A DNA stretch of 64,000 nt from Clostridium sartagoforme (GTDB lineage: Bacteria > Bacillota > Clostridia > Clostridiales > Clostridiaceae). This document shows positions 45,584 to 54,976 of this stretch, in pieces. The position numbers were made by a program, and so were the translations under genes. The stretch spans positions 744,001 to 808,000 of the forward strand of contig NZ_SRYR01000001.1 in assembly GCF_004794105.1 (NCBI RefSeq), given 5' to 3'. The notes under the pieces are model-generated. The model made no database searches, was not told where the DNA came from, and was given only the letters and a program-made list of their open reading frames with translations. Each line of letters begins with the position of its first letter. Positions within the stretch are counted from its first letter, which is position 1.

Positions 45584-46591
45584 ATGAAAACTTTAAGCAA
45601 AAAAACTATAACTATTATTATAATATTATTACTTTTACTTATATCATCAGTGTACTTTGTTTCTGCAATAAATAATCCTTTAAAAGGAAATGAAGATATA
45701 GTAGTAAGAGTTGAAGATGGGGATAATTTTTACAGTATTATAAATAAGCTAGAAGAAGATAAGAAGCTTAAGAGTGTATCTATGATAAAGTTATATGTTA
45801 AGGTTTTAGATAAAAGCGTGGATGTTAAACCAGGTGAATATTTATTATCTAAAGATTCATCTGTAAAGGATATTATTAATGCATTGAATACTGATTCTTC
45901 ATTAAATAAAGTTAAATTTACTGTGCCTGAAGGATATTCTATAGAGGATATAGCTATTAAGCTTGAGGACGAGGGAATTTGCAGTAAAAGTGATTTTATT
46001 TTAGCAGTTAAAGAATATCCATTGCCTTCTTATGTTAAACCTAATGAAGAAAAGAGATATAATTTAGAAGGATATTTATTTCCAGATACATATATAATAG
46101 AAATTGGTGAAACACCTAAAGAAATAATCTATAAGATGATTAAAAGATTTGAAGAAATGTTAGATGAAGCTAGTAAAGCTACAAATGTAACTGTTAAAGA
46201 TAAAGATATAGAAACAGTAGTTACAATTGCATCAATGATAGAAAAGGAAGCTAGATTAGATAATGAAAGACCTACTATAGCTTCAGTGATAGTTAATAGA
46301 TTAAATGTTGATATGAAGCTTCAAATCGATGCTACTGTTATTTATGCTCTAGGAGAACATGTAAATATAGTTACGTATGATGACTTAGAAATAGACTCAC
46401 CTTATAATACTTATAAAAATTATGGGTTACCAGTTGGACCAATTTCTAACCCGGGTATAGAGTCAATTAAGGCTACATTAAAACCTGAGAGTACAGATTA
46501 TCTATTTTACGTGTTAAAGGATGATAATAGTCATTATTTCACAAATGATGACGAAGATTTTTTAAGAAAACAAGAGGAACTTGGATACTAA
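45584..46591 (+). CDS. mltG: MltG-like endolytic murein transglycosylase
   Basis: Protein of 335 aa with one N-terminal membrane anchor (IIIILLLLLISSVYFVSA), a LysM-like segment and the YceG catalytic domain: IASMIEKEARLDNERPTIAS with the catalytic Glu, and NTYKNYGLPVGPISNPG. Cuts nascent glycan strands to release them. First of the mltG-trmR-trhP-udk-pbp block. Confidence 0.93.
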   Translation: MKTLSKKTITIIIILLLLLISSVYFVSAINNPLKGNEDIVVRVEDGDNFYSIINKLEEDKKLKSVSMIKLYVKVLDKSVDVKPGEYLLSKDSSVKDIINALNTDSSLNKVKFTVPEGYSIEDIAIKLEDEGICSKSDFILAVKEYPLPSYVKPNEEKRYNLEGYLFPDTYIIEIGETPKEIIYKMIKRFEEMLDEASKATNVTVKDKDIETVVTIASMIEKEARLDNERPTIASVIVNRLNVDMKLQIDATVIYALGEHVNIVTYDDLEIDSPYNTYKNYGLPVGPISNPGIESIKATLKPESTDYLFYVLKDDNSHYFTNDDEDFLRKQEELGY

Positions 46592-46621
46592 TATAATTAC
46601 TTACTATTTTGGAGGAAGACC

Positions 46622-47266
46622 ATGAGTGGAATTACCCATGATTATATGGAAGATTATATAAGGAGCTTAATACCAGAATCTACTGATAAATTTAAAGAGT
46701 TAGAAGATTTTGCAAAGGAGCATAAGGTTCCTATAGCTCAAAAAGAAACAGCTAAATTTTTAGAATTTATGGTTAGTATGAAGAAACCCTTAAGAATATT
46801 AGAACTTGGTACTGCAATAGGCTATTCTGCAATATTAATGTATGAAGCTTCAGGATATAAGGCAAGTATTACTACTATAGAACGTGATGAAAATATGATA
46901 AAATATGCTAGTGAAAACTTTAAAAAATATAATTTAGAGGATAAAATAGAAATTAAAGCAGGAGATTGTCTTGAGGTTTTAGAAAGCTTAGAGGAACCTT
47001 ATGATTTAATTTTTATGGATGCAGGTAAAGGTCATTACAATCACTTTCTACCACATTGCTTAAGACTTCTAAAAGAAGATGGAATTATAGTTGCCGATAA
47101 TGTATTATTTAGGGGAATGGTAGCATCTAATGATTTAGTTAAAAGAAGAAAAATAACTATAGTAAAAAGAATGAGAAAATACTTAGACATAGTTTCTAAG
47201 GATGAAAATTTAATAACTTCTGTAATACCAATGGGGGATGGAATTGCAGTGACTAAAAGGAGGTAA
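46622..47266 (+). CDS. trmR: TrmR-like SAM-dependent O-methyltransferase
   Basis: Protein of 214 aa of the caffeoyl-CoA-type O-methyltransferase family: ILELGTAIGYSAILM binds SAM, and DLIFMDAGKGHY and ADNVLFRGMV carry metal-binding residues. In Bacillus the syntenic TrmR (YrrM) methylates 5-hydroxyuridine in tRNA wobble positions; the adjacent trhP-like gene supports that role here. Confidence 0.87.
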   Translation: MSGITHDYMEDYIRSLIPESTDKFKELEDFAKEHKVPIAQKETAKFLEFMVSMKKPLRILELGTAIGYSAILMYEASGYKASITTIERDENMIKYASENFKKYNLEDKIEIKAGDCLEVLESLEEPYDLIFMDAGKGHYNHFLPHCLRLLKEDGIIVADNVLFRGMVASNDLVKRRKITIVKRMRKYLDIVSKDENLITSVIPMGDGIAVTKRR

Positions 47267-47271
47267 GAATA

Positions 47272-48507
47272 ATGAAAAAGCCAGAGATTTTAGCACCAGC
47301 AGGGAGCCTAGAAAAATTAAAAATAGCCATCGATTTTGGAGCGGATGCCGTTTATATAGGTGGAGGAAGATTAAATTTAAGAGCCTTTTCTGATAACTTT
47401 ACTAATGAAGAAATGGCTGAAGGAATTAAATACTGTCATGATAGAGGGAAAAAATTATATGTAACTATGAATGTATTCCCAAGAAATCATGATTTAACAG
47501 GAGTAGAAGATTATATAAAAGGTCTTTATAATTTAGGAGTAGATGCAATAATAGTTGCTGACCCTTCAATAATTATGGCAGCAAGAACTGCAGCTCCAGA
47601 TTTAGAAATACATTTAAGCACTCAAGCTAACGTTACTAACTGGATGGCAACTAAGTTCTGGTATGAACAAGGTGTTAAAAGAGTAGTTTTAGCAAGGGAA
47701 TTAACTTTTAATGAAATAAATGTTATTAAGGAAAATATACCTGAAGAATGTGAACTTGAAGTGTTTATACATGGATCAATGTGTGTTGCATATTCAGGAA
47801 GATGTTTAATTTCTAACTATATGTTAGGAAGAGATGCTAATAAGGGTATATGTTCTAATGCTTGTAGATATAAGTATTATTTAGTAGAAGAAACAAGACC
47901 AAATGAATATTATCCAGTAATTGAAGATGATAATGGAACTTATATTATGAATTCTAAAGACTTATGTATGATAAATCATATTCCAGAACTTATTAAAAGT
48001 GGAGTACATTCATTTAAAATAGAAGGTAGAATGAAGAGCGAGTTTTATGTTGCTTCAGTAGTTAAAGCTTATAGAGAAGCAATAGATACTTACTTTGAAA
48101 ATCCAGAAGGATATAAGTTTAAGGAAGAATGGCTTGAAACACTTCTTAAAATTAGTCATAGACAATACCACACAGGATTCTTCTTTGGAAAAACTGGTGA
48201 ACAAAACTACGAAGGCTCTTCATATGTAAGAGATTATGATATTGTTGGAGTAGTTAAGGGGTATGATGAAGAAACTAAAGAAGCTACAATTCTTCAAAAG
48301 AATAGGGTTTTTGAAGGTGATGAGGTAGAAATTCTAAGAGCGCATACACCATACTTTAATGTTAAATTAAACAAAATGTTTGATATTGAAAAGAACAAAG
48401 CAACAAATGTAGCTAATAGAGCACATATGATGTTCAAGGTTAAAGTAGATACTGAGCTTAAGGAAAATGATATGCTAGTTAAAGGCAAAAGAGTTTTAGA
48501 GCTTTAA
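47272..48507 (+). CDS. trhP: TrhP-like peptidase U32 family tRNA hydroxylation protein
   Basis: Protein of 411 aa: KPEILAPAGSLEKLKIAIDF, VFIHGSMCVAYSGRCLISNY, and cysteines in GICSNACRYKY that bind an iron-sulfur cluster in the U32 family. TrhP forms 5-hydroxyuridine in tRNA, the substrate of the methyltransferase encoded just upstream. Bacillus has two genes (yrrN, yrrO) at this position; here there is a single one. Confidence 0.88.
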   Translation: MKKPEILAPAGSLEKLKIAIDFGADAVYIGGGRLNLRAFSDNFTNEEMAEGIKYCHDRGKKLYVTMNVFPRNHDLTGVEDYIKGLYNLGVDAIIVADPSIIMAARTAAPDLEIHLSTQANVTNWMATKFWYEQGVKRVVLARELTFNEINVIKENIPEECELEVFIHGSMCVAYSGRCLISNYMLGRDANKGICSNACRYKYYLVEETRPNEYYPVIEDDNGTYIMNSKDLCMINHIPELIKSGVHSFKIEGRMKSEFYVASVVKAYREAIDTYFENPEGYKFKEEWLETLLKISHRQYHTGFFFGKTGEQNYEGSSYVRDYDIVGVVKGYDEETKEATILQKNRVFEGDEVEILRAHTPYFNVKLNKMFDIEKNKATNVANRAHMMFKVKVDTELKENDMLVKGKRVLEL

Positions 48508-48528
48508 ACATAAGAAGGAGGAACTATA

Positions 48529-49146
48529 ATGGAAAAGCCAATACTAATTGGAATAACTGGTGGAACAGGATCAGGTAAAAGTAGTATTGCAGATGCAATA
48601 TATTCAAGCTTCTCAACAGAATGTATTGCTATGATTCAGCAAGATATGTACTATAAAGATCAAAGTCATTTATCTATGGAAGAAAGAGTTAAAACTAACT
48701 ATGATCATCCAAGAGCATTTGATAATGATTTATTAATAAGTCATCTAGAGACATTAATGAAGGGTGAGTCAATAGATAAACCGATTTATGATTTTTCTTG
48801 TCATAATAGAGCTAAAGAAACTATTAAGGTACACCCAAGACGTATAATAATAGTAGAAGGAATTTTAGTTCTAGAAGATGAAAGATTAAGAGATCTTTTA
48901 GATATTAAAGTATATGTTGATACAGATGCTGATATTAGAATCTTAAGAAGATTAGTTAGAGATATAAACGAAAGAGGAAGAACTGTAGATTCAGTTGTTA
49001 CTCAATATTTAGAAGTAGTAAGACCTATGCACTTACAGTTTACAGAACCAACTAAAAGATATGCAGATATTATAGTTCCAGAAGGCGGACAAAATAAGGT
49101 TGCAATAGATATACTTGTAACTAAAATAAAAGATATTTTAAAATAG
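48529..49146 (+). CDS. udk: Uridine kinase
   Basis: Protein of 205 aa with P-loop [26 protein letters not shown] and [12 protein letters not shown]. Phosphorylates uridine and cytidine for nucleotide salvage. AGGAGG ribosome binding site; last gene before a terminator that overlaps the next gene's leader. Confidence 0.94.
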   Translation: MEKPILIGITGGTGSGKSSIADAIYSSFSTECIAMIQQDMYYKDQSHLSMEERVKTNYDHPRAFDNDLLISHLETLMKGESIDKPIYDFSCHNRAKETIKVHPRRIIIVEGILVLEDERLRDLLDIKVYVDTDADIRILRRLVRDINERGRTVDSVVTQYLEVVRPMHLQFTEPTKRYADIIVPEGGQNKVAIDILVTKIKDILK

Positions 49147-49157
49147 TGAATAAACAA

Positions 49158-49198
49158 TACCTTCCAAGGCTAGAATTAAGCCTAGGGAGGTGTTTTTT
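49158..49198 (+). terminator. Terminator hairpin overlapping the pbp ribosome binding site
   Basis: ACCTTCC pairs with GGGAGGT (one G-U pair), enclosing GGCT/AGCC, and is followed by TTTTTTT. The 3' arm GGGAGGTG (49185-49192) is also the Shine-Dalgarno for TTG 49198, and the T-run leads directly into that start codon. Confidence 0.75.
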
Positions 49199-50814
49199 TG
49201 TTTAAAAAAATTAATAAAATTAATAGTAAAAGGATATTAATAGTAAGTGGTTTATTCTCGATGATAAGTTTATTTTTAGTAGTAAGACTATATTTTCTTT
49301 TAATACATCCTTCTAAAATAGTTTCTGGAGATATTGAAAACTATCAATATGAAACTATAGCACAAAATAAATATAAAGTTTTAGATACAAATGGAATGGA
49401 TTTAACAAAATATAATAAAAAATATATATTAGTTTTAGATACTAAGCCTTTTATGCTAAATAACTATGAAGAAACACTAGAGGATTTAATGGCTCTTAAT
49501 TTTATTATGAAGTCAGAGGATGCGGAATTTAATTATTCGGATATTATGAAGGAAAATGGAAAGATATATTATGCTATAAGTGAAGAAACTTATGAGAAAG
49601 TTAATAAGCTTAAAAATATAAAAGGAATTTATACTTATACTTTTGATGAAGTAGATGCAAAAGAAGCTTGGAAAACTAATATTTTTTTATCTAATATAAA
49701 TGATGATAATATTATAGAAAATTCCTTAGAAAGTGACTTAAATAATTATTTAAAAGATAACTCCTATCCAGCTTCAAAATTTTATTTAAATGATAAGGCT
49801 GTTTACAGTAAAGGTGAAGAGGTTTCAGAAAATAATAATAATATTAAGTTAACAATAGATTCAAATATAGAAGATAAGATAAGAGATATTTTAAATAAGA
49901 GTGATTATGAATTTTTAAAAAATGTTGGAGTTGTGTTATCGGAGGCTAGTACAGGGAAAATTAGAGCTATGGTTCAAAAAGATGAAAGTCAAGCTAATGT
50001 TAATTTAGGAATAGGCCAATTAGGATATGAACCAGGATCTATTTTCAAGGTTATAACTGAGGCTATAGCCTTAGATAAAGGGCTTATAAGTCCAACAGAT
50101 ACCTTTGTTTGCTCAGGAGAAATATGTATGAAGGATGGAAAGCCATATAGCCATGGAACCCTTTCTGTGGAAGATGCCCTTAAAGTATCTTGTAATGATG
50201 TTTTTGCTAAAGTAGGTAATAAGATAGGGTATAGTGATATGATTGATTATTTAAATAATATGGGCCTATTTGAACCTGTATTAAATCTAAAGGGAGATAA
50301 TAGAAATGAAGCTTCAGGTGTTAAACCTACTTTAGAAAATAGTATGAATAATATAGCCATTGGCCAAACAATAATGGTTACACCAATTCAAATGGTAGGA
50401 CTATATAATACTGTTATCAATAATGGAATTTATAATAAGCCTACAATAGTCGAGGCTATTGTAGACGATAATAATAATGTTATAGAAGAATTTAATAGTA
50501 AGGAAACTAGAATATTTAGTGAAACGGCATCGAAGTTAACTAAAGAAACTATGTCAAAGGTAATATGGGAAGGATCTGGCTTTGAAGCAAAGGTTGAAGG
50601 CGTAACTATAGGGGGAAAGACAGGAACATCAACAGGAAGTGGAGGAACTAATCACGGATGGTTTGCTGGATATTTTGAGATGAACGGTAAGTATTACTCA
50701 TTAGTAGTTATAGCACCTAATATAGGTGAAAAACATCCAGATGGAAGAGAACTTGGAGGCGGAAATACGGGTGCACCAATATTTAGAGATATAGTAACAG
50801 AACTACTACAATGA
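49198..50814 (+). CDS. Class B penicillin-binding protein (PbpI/SpoVD-like transpeptidase)
   Basis: Protein of 538 aa with an N-terminal membrane anchor (ILIVSGLFSMISLFLVVRL) and a transpeptidase domain: SIFK (catalytic Ser281, Lys284), SCN in KVSCNDVFAKV and KTG in IGGKTGTSTG. Position after udk corresponds to Bacillus pbpI. The TTG start is fixed by GGGAGGTG in the terminator arm. The last codons and TGA read into an interspersed repeat (from 50809), so the natural C-terminus may have been altered. Confidence 0.9.
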   Translation: MFKKINKINSKRILIVSGLFSMISLFLVVRLYFLLIHPSKIVSGDIENYQYETIAQNKYKVLDTNGMDLTKYNKKYILVLDTKPFMLNNYEETLEDLMALNFIMKSEDAEFNYSDIMKENGKIYYAISEETYEKVNKLKNIKGIYTYTFDEVDAKEAWKTNIFLSNINDDNIIENSLESDLNNYLKDNSYPASKFYLNDKAVYSKGEEVSENNNNIKLTIDSNIEDKIRDILNKSDYEFLKNVGVVLSEASTGKIRAMVQKDESQANVNLGIGQLGYEPGSIFKVITEAIALDKGLISPTDTFVCSGEICMKDGKPYSHGTLSVEDALKVSCNDVFAKVGNKIGYSDMIDYLNNMGLFEPVLNLKGDNRNEASGVKPTLENSMNNIAIGQTIMVTPIQMVGLYNTVINNGIYNKPTIVEAIVDDNNNVIEEFNSKETRIFSETASKLTKETMSKVIWEGSGFEAKVEGVTIGGKTGTSTGSGGTNHGWFAGYFEMNGKYYSLVVIAPNIGEKHPDGRELGGGNTGAPIFRDIVTELLQ

Positions 50815-50956
50815 AAAATTAATAATGAAGAATGAAAAATTGATGAAAAAACTCCTTTAGGAGTTTTAAAAGTAATTAATTTTAGTAATGACCTAGGAAT
50901 TACATCAATAATTCTTCATTTTTAATTCTTAATTTGGCTATTTGTGCCACAGCCCC
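50809..50956. repeat. Interspersed MITE-like repeat, overlapping the end of the pbp gene
   Basis: Homologous to 31861-32030: ACAATGAAAAATTAA at the left, GAAAAATTGATGAAAAAACT inside, GAATTACATCAATAATTCTT, and a right end that in reverse starts GGGGCTGTGGCACAA. The outermost left GCTGTTGC part is missing. The pbp stop TGA (50812-50814) lies within it. The following 185 bp up to sigK (50957-51141) are AT-rich, partly resembling decayed repeat, with no gene. Confidence 0.65.
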
Positions 50957-51141
50957 TTGAAAATATAATATTAAAATTCATTTATGAGTTTTTTTCTTAA
51001 TCTTACTTCTTAACTTTTAGTTCTTACTTTTTACTTCTTCGAAAAGCGCTAGTGGTTTCATATAATAAGAAATTTAAAATCTAAAGCAATATTTTTGAAT
51101 TTCATCATATTATATAATAAGCACTACTAGGAGGAAGTTCT

Positions 51142-51837
51142 GTGTTTTTTTTAGCTAATATTTTAGAATTGCTTTGTAATTCAGTATTTTTAACTGGGTA
51201 TATTACGGGCAACAATACATTTCCAAAGCCCCTTGATGAAGAAGAAGAGGAGCGTTATTTAAGACTATTTAAAGAAGGTGACAAAGAAGCTAAAAGCATA
51301 TTAATTGAAAGAAATTTAAGGTTAGTTGCCCATATTGTAAAAAAATATAATTTCCCAAACAAAGATATAGATGAATTAATATCTATAGGCACAGTTGGGC
51401 TAATTAAAGCAATAGATTCTTTTGATTCCGGAAAAGGAACAAGACTTGCAACATATGCTTCAAGGTGTATTGAAAATGAAATTTTAATGCTTTTTAGAAA
51501 TAATAAAAAGCAAAAAAATGAAGTTTATCTTCAAGATCCAATAGGAGTCGATAAAGAAGGAAATGAAATTTGTTTAATAGATGTATTAAGTAGTGAGAGA
51601 GATTCTGTACTCGAAAAGGTTGAAAGCAACTTACAAATCAGACAGCTTTATAAAAAAATAGGTGCATCTCTTACTGAGAGAGAAGGGGCTATTTTAAAAA
51701 TGAGGTATGGACTTATAGATGGATTGTGTCGTACTCAAAGAGAAATAGCAGTACTTTTAGGAATATCAAGATCATATGTTTCTAGAATTGAAAAAAAAGC
51801 TTTAAAAAAGCTTAAAAAGGAAATGTCAAATAAGTAG
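51142..51837 (+). CDS. sigK: Sporulation sigma factor K (uninterrupted)
   Basis: Sigma-70 family factor of 231 aa. N-terminal hydrophobic pro-sequence (FFLANILELLCNSVFLTGYI), region 2 ([43 protein letters not shown]) and region 4 (LTEREGAILKMRYGL, ISRSYVSRIEKKAL). The late mother-cell factor SigK is expected to need removal of its pro-sequence. GTG start after GGAGG. The frame is continuous: no skin-type element interrupts it. Confidence 0.92.
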   Translation: MFFLANILELLCNSVFLTGYITGNNTFPKPLDEEEEERYLRLFKEGDKEAKSILIERNLRLVAHIVKKYNFPNKDIDELISIGTVGLIKAIDSFDSGKGTRLATYASRCIENEILMLFRNNKKQKNEVYLQDPIGVDKEGNEICLIDVLSSERDSVLEKVESNLQIRQLYKKIGASLTEREGAILKMRYGLIDGLCRTQREIAVLLGISRSYVSRIEKKALKKLKKEMSNK

Positions 51838-51949
51838 AAAACTACAAAAGATGATAATAATTTAAATAATATAATGGATTAAGGAGGAAACTAGGCTATT
51901 TTATCGAATTAATTATATTGATAGAGAAATGACCTAGGGGGTAAGAGGA

Positions 51950-53005
51950 ATGTATTTGTTAAATGAATTATTAAAAGAAACTATAGATAGGGGCGCTTCA
52001 GACTTACATTTAACAGTTGGATTACCTCCAACTATAAGATTAAATGGTAAATTAATTAAACTTGGTGAAGATAGATTAACTCCAAATAAATTAACTGAGT
52101 ATGCAAAGGAAATATTACAAGATAGCTTTGAAGAGTATAATAAAATAGGAGAAATTGATACGTCATATTCTATACCTGGAACTGGTAGATTTAGAGTAAA
52201 TGTATTTAAACAAAGAAATAGTGATGCAATAGCTATAAGGGTAATTGCATTAAAGATACCAACTTTAGATGAATTAAAGCATCCTAAAGTAATAAAAGAT
52301 ATAGTGCAAAAGCAAAGAGGACTAGTTTTAGTTACAGGACCTACAGGAAGTGGTAAAAGCACAACTTTAGCTGCAATGATAAATGAAATTAACAACACTA
52401 GGGAAGCTCATATTATTACATTAGAAGATCCTATAGAGTATTTGCATAAGCATAATAAATGCATTATTAACCAAAGGGAAATAGGAAAAGATAGTTCAAG
52501 TTATCAAAGTGCTTTAAAGGCAATATTAAGAGAAGATCCAGATGTTATACTTGTAGGGGAGATGAGAGACTTAGAAACTATTTCAATTGCAATTACAGCA
52601 GCTGAAACAGGTCATTTGGTATTCTCCACACTACATACCATAGGCGCGGCCAAAACCATAGATAGAATAATAGATGTATTTCCACCTCACCAGCAACAAC
52701 AAATTAGAGTACAGCTAGCAGCTGTTCTTCAAGGGGTTATATCACAACAGTTAGTACCAATTGCTTATAAGGCAGGTAGAGTTGCAGCCCTTGAAGTTAT
52801 GACTACAACTCCAGGAATACAGAATTTAGTTAGAGAAGGTAAAACCCATCAAATTGAATCTGCAATTCAAACAGGTGGTAAGCATGGAATGAAGACTATG
52901 GATATGGCTTTAGCAGAATTATATAAAAAAGGTATTATAGATGAAGAAACTGCTTTAACATATTCAGTAGATAAGGAAACTATTAAAAGGATAATGATTT
53001 TATAA
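51950..53005 (+). CDS. pilT: PilT twitching motility ATPase
   Basis: Retraction ATPase of 351 aa: ASDLHLTVGLPPTIRLNGKL at the N-domain, Walker A GPTGSGKSTT, Asp box LEDPIEYL, Walker B DPDVILVGEMRD, His box TGHLVFSTLHT, and the AIRVI-like linker. Powers type IV pilus disassembly. No other pilus gene is adjacent; it stands between sigK and ftsZ. Confidence 0.95.
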   Translation: MYLLNELLKETIDRGASDLHLTVGLPPTIRLNGKLIKLGEDRLTPNKLTEYAKEILQDSFEEYNKIGEIDTSYSIPGTGRFRVNVFKQRNSDAIAIRVIALKIPTLDELKHPKVIKDIVQKQRGLVLVTGPTGSGKSTTLAAMINEINNTREAHIITLEDPIEYLHKHNKCIINQREIGKDSSSYQSALKAILREDPDVILVGEMRDLETISIAITAAETGHLVFSTLHTIGAAKTIDRIIDVFPPHQQQQIRVQLAAVLQGVISQQLVPIAYKAGRVAALEVMTTTPGIQNLVREGKTHQIESAIQTGGKHGMKTMDMALAELYKKGIIDEETALTYSVDKETIKRIMIL

Positions 53006-53029
53006 AAAACAGGGATTTCTCTGTTTTTT
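53004..53029 (+). terminator. Terminator after pilT
   Basis: AAAAAACAG pairs with CTGTTTTTT, directly overlapping the pilT stop codon. Confidence 0.82.
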
Positions 53030-53473
53030 ATAAAATTAGAATAGTTAAAAGGAAATTTTTAATTTACGTTGAATAACTTATATGACATAATTGGTATTTC
53101 GTTAAAAAAAATCTATAAGATTTTATTAAAATGAAGATTATGCCTAGGAAAAGGTTGAGTTATTTTAATTTAAATGATAAAATTATAATTGAATTTTATT
53201 AAACTTAATAAAAGAAATTTAGGAATTATTATCTAATTTGTATTTATTAGTTTTTTTATTAAAGTAATAATAAAATTGTTCTTATAATTTTAAATGATAA
53301 AAATCTACACATATTCTCTTTATATTACAAAAACATTGTTTTAAAATCTAAAATTATTGTTAATTAGAGATAATATGTTGTAAAATTAAATTATAACAGT
53401 ATTAAAGAATTATGTTATTGAGAGAAACAAAGTAGAAAATTACTAGTAGATATTTTCTAAAGGAGGAGTTATT
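53030..53473 (+). promoter_or_regulatory. Leader region of ftsZ
   Basis: A 444-bp AT-rich gap with several A- and T-tracts. It should hold the ftsZ promoter(s), but no -35/-10 pair stood out clearly enough to name. Ends in AAAGGAGGAG for ftsZ. No ORF or RNA structure recognised. Confidence 0.35.
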
Positions 53474-54595
53474 TTGTTAGATTTCGAAGTAGATATGCAA
53501 GAGTTAACCAATATTAAAGTTGTTGGTTGTGGAGGCGGCGGTGGAAATGCCGTAAATAGAATGATTGCAGAAGGGTTAAAGAATGTAGAATTTATAGCTG
53601 TTAATACAGATAAACAAGCTTTAATGTTATCACATGCTAATGTGAAAATTCAAATTGGAGAAAAATTAACAAAGGGTCTAGGAGCTGGTGCTAACCCTGA
53701 AATAGGAAAAAAAGCAGCAGAAGAAAGCAGAGAAGAAATAGAAGAAGCTATAAAAGGTGCCAATATGGTATTTATTACTGCTGGTATGGGTGGCGGAACT
53801 GGTACTGGTGCAGCACCTATAGTTGCAGAAATTGCTAAGACTATGAACATATTAACTGTTGGAGTAGTGACAAAACCATTCCCGTTTGAAGGGAAAAGAA
53901 GAATGAGACATGCGGAAATGGGTATTGAGAACCTAATGAAAGCAGTAGATACATTAGTTATAATTCCTAATGAAAGACTATTAAGTATGGCTGATAAGAA
54001 AACAACTCTTTTAGATTCATTTAAATTAGCTGATGATGTTTTAAGACAAGGGGTACAAGCTATTTCTGACCTTATTACTATACCTGGGGTTGTTAACGCC
54101 GACTTTGCTGACATAGAAACTGTTATGTTAAATAAAGGACTAGCTCATATGGGAGTTGGACATGGTACTGGGGATAATAAAGCTCATGATGCAGTTAAGC
54201 AAGCTATATCATCACCACTTTTAGAAACAGGTGTAGATGGAGCAACAGGAGTTATTATTAACTTTACAGGTGGAGTAGACTTAGGAGCTATCGAAGTATA
54301 TGAAGCAGCTGATATAGTTAGAGAATCAGTAGATCCTGATGCTAATATTATATTTGGTGCTGTTATAGATGAAACGTTAACAGATGAAATAAGAATTACT
54401 GTAATAGCTACTGGGTTTGAGGGCGATAATGAAAAACTTATAAATCGTGAACCTGTATTCGAGAAAAAAGTAGTAAAAGAGACTAGGGAAGAAGTTATAG
54501 AAAGTCCTAGGGAGAATACTAAAAAAGTTGATCCACTTTTAGACTTTGAAACTGATAGTGTAAATATTCCAAGTTTTTTAAGATCAAGAAAATAG
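53474..54595 (+). CDS. ftsZ: Cell division protein FtsZ
   Basis: Tubulin-like GTPase of 373 aa: [17 protein letters not shown], the tubulin signature [18 protein letters not shown], and the conserved C-terminal peptide near [11 protein letters not shown] that binds FtsA/SepF-type partners. Assembles the Z ring. TTG start 7 nt after AGGAGG. It is not preceded by ftsA here; pilT stands in that place. Confidence 0.97.
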   Translation: MLDFEVDMQELTNIKVVGCGGGGGNAVNRMIAEGLKNVEFIAVNTDKQALMLSHANVKIQIGEKLTKGLGAGANPEIGKKAAEESREEIEEAIKGANMVFITAGMGGGTGTGAAPIVAEIAKTMNILTVGVVTKPFPFEGKRRMRHAEMGIENLMKAVDTLVIIPNERLLSMADKKTTLLDSFKLADDVLRQGVQAISDLITIPGVVNADFADIETVMLNKGLAHMGVGHGTGDNKAHDAVKQAISSPLLETGVDGATGVIINFTGGVDLGAIEVYEAADIVRESVDPDANIIFGAVIDETLTDEIRITVIATGFEGDNEKLINREPVFEKKVVKETREEVIESPRENTKKVDPLLDFETDSVNIPSFLRSRK

Positions 54596-54604
54596 AAATT
54601 AGTT

Positions 54605-54637
54605 AAAGATCAAGAATTTATTTCTTGGTCTTTTTTA
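54605..54637 (+). terminator. Terminator after ftsZ
   Basis: AAAGATCAAGAA pairs with TTCTTGGTCTTT and runs into TTTT. Confidence 0.85.
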
Positions 54638-54729
54638 TTATTAATTATAATAAATTAGAATCCATAGAATATTTATTATTTATTTTATTTACTAATAGTC
54701 AATAATTTATAAATTCTTTTATTAGTATT

Positions 54730-54806
54730 AAAGTAGACATATATAATTTGCAATGAGCTAGAATTAAGCAATGAAATAAGCAAATTTATATAGGTCTACT
54801 TTTTTA
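54730..54806 (+). terminator. Second long hairpin with T-tract between ftsZ and spoIIGA
   Basis: AAAGTAGAC-TATATAA-TTTGC pairs, with one mismatch and one bulge, with GCAAATTTATATAGGTCTACTTT (read as two parts), around a 28-base loop, followed by TTTATT. A second terminator 95 bp after the ftsZ one has no gene to serve; it may end a short unannotated RNA or be a palindromic repeat. Confidence 0.55.
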
Positions 54807-54911
54807 TTCTATAACATATTAATAATTATAATCTATATTGTTATATTTTATTATTTTAATTAAATAACTGTAACTATATGTAATAAATGATAGATGAAAA
54901 TAAAAAATACG

Positions 54912-54954
54912 TTGATTGATTATGACAAAATTCTAAAACCAAGCAGTTTATAAT
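54912..54954 (+). promoter_or_regulatory. Candidate long-spacer, Spo0A-type promoter of spoIIGA-sigE
   Basis: TATAAT at 54949-54954 is preceded 21 bp upstream by ATGACA (54922-54927), which overlaps a Spo0A-box-like TTTTGTCATA on the other strand. The Bacillus spoIIG promoter is known for its 22-bp spacer and overlapping 0A boxes, so this arrangement is plausible. Confidence 0.45.
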
Positions 54955-54976
54955 TTATAGTAAAGGAGGGGGAGAG

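Noticed and set aside
51080..51120. Sigma-E promoter before sigK
   Set aside because: An ATA and a CATATTAT are present but the spacing (14 bp) is shorter than the usual 16-18 bp, so no call was made.
53340..53410. Promoter of ftsZ
   Set aside because: Several TATAAT/TTGTTA-like words exist in this very AT-rich stretch, but none pair at 16-18 bp convincingly.
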